DNA from: an uncultured Prevotellaceae bacterium
Lineage (GTDB): Bacteria > Bacteroidota > Bacteroidia > Bacteroidales > Bacteroidaceae
Assembly (NCBI GenBank): GCA_902769705.1
Contig: CACXPX010000035.1
Location: forward strand, 1 to 61,906
Length of the DNA stretch: 61,906 bases
Direction: 5' to 3'
Shown here piece after piece: positions 61,817-61,906 of this stretch. Within the stretch, counting starts at the first letter, position 1. The number at the start of each line of letters is the position of its first letter. A program made the position numbers and the translations under genes. The notes under the pieces were generated by a model. The model worked only from the letters and a program-made list of their open reading frames with translations. It did not search any database and had not been told where the DNA came from.

Positions 61817-61906
61817 ATGAGAAGATTATTTTTAACTATTTCACTGACTACCATCTCATTGGGAATGATGGCACAAGACATTACTGTTATGCACACAGAT
61901 AGCGCT
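61817..61906 (+). CDS. Secreted protein, 5' end only (runs off the window)
   Basis: 30 codons visible. ATG at 61817 opens a signal peptide (RRLFLTISLTTISLGMMAQ) followed by DITVMHTDSA. The window ends in frame. Function not determinable. Confidence 0.6.
   Translation, partial: MRRLFLTISLTTISLGMMAQDITVMHTDSA

Overview
The window is about 62 kb of a Bacteroidales chromosome, most likely Prevotella or a close relative. The evidence is the Bacteroidetes promoter type (-33 TTTG, about 19 bp, -7 TAnnTTTG) in front of many genes, a full-length sprA (type IX secretion translocon) next to ruvA, SpII lipoproteins with CGGDDD-type tails, a smalltalk mini-protein beside an HU-type gene, and interspersed GC-rich palindromic repeats between genes. 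Most of the window is ordinary core genome read with the standard code. TGA is a normal stop for many of these genes.

Layout. 1-1624: repeats only. 1625-5025: secreted SH3-like protein, lipoprotein, and an AAA-ATPase/DUF4435 pair resembling the PARIS defence system. 5167-11857: AraC regulator, manA, and the trkH-trkA-dxs cluster. 12308-17606: the unusual region (next paragraph). 17705-23877: degenerate RNase III-like protein, pepC-type peptidase, RecD-like helicase, DUF3822, rsmD. 23863-32293: cardiolipin synthase, queE-queD-TPR-dnaG, and a double rhamnogalacturonan-acetylesterase. 34032-38771: etfB-etfA, two mini membrane proteins, acyl-CoA dehydrogenase, superoxide dismutase. 38912-48986: lipoprotein, beta-barrel, DUF4298, purN, nadB, PH-like protein, dacB, WG-repeat lipoprotein, BRO-N antirepressor remnants, SASA esterase, ddh. 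49259-58299: ruvA, an AT-rich orphan, sprA. 59027-61906: DUF4160/HTH pair, smalltalk, broken HU gene, repeats, and the start of a secreted protein.

The main discovery candidate is a local alternative-code system at 12948-17606. Two tandem paralogous secreted protease-like genes on the minus strand (543 and 575 codons) would normally be dismissed as pseudogenes because they carry 17 and 16 in-frame TGA codons. They contain no in-frame TAA or TAG before their proper TAA stops and no frameshift. Where the two copies can be aligned, TGA in one faces a GGN glycine codon in the other at five places. All three CGA codons in the recoded part of the upstream copy face TGG (Trp) in the other copy. About 1 kb away, behind a textbook Bacteroidetes promoter, lie two tRNA genes whose anticodons are UCA (reads UGA) and UCG (reads CGA). 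The UCA tRNA has a glycine-tRNA body with discriminator U73; the UCG tRNA has discriminator G73, as tRNA-Trp does. Each also has an extra stem-loop between anticodon arm and T arm that resembles a second anticodon arm, presenting UCC (Gly) and CCA (Trp). My inference is a dedicated UGA=Gly / CGA=Trp decoding set serving a few genes inside an otherwise standard-code genome. Five tandem TTACC-N7-GGTAA dyads with an exact 22-bp period lie between the two transcription units and may be its operator.

Secondary points are a 7-bp repeat (CCCAACA)n inserted in frame inside several housekeeping genes, filled and empty sites of a ~71-nt mobile repeat, and inverted ~160-bp repeats near both ends of the window.
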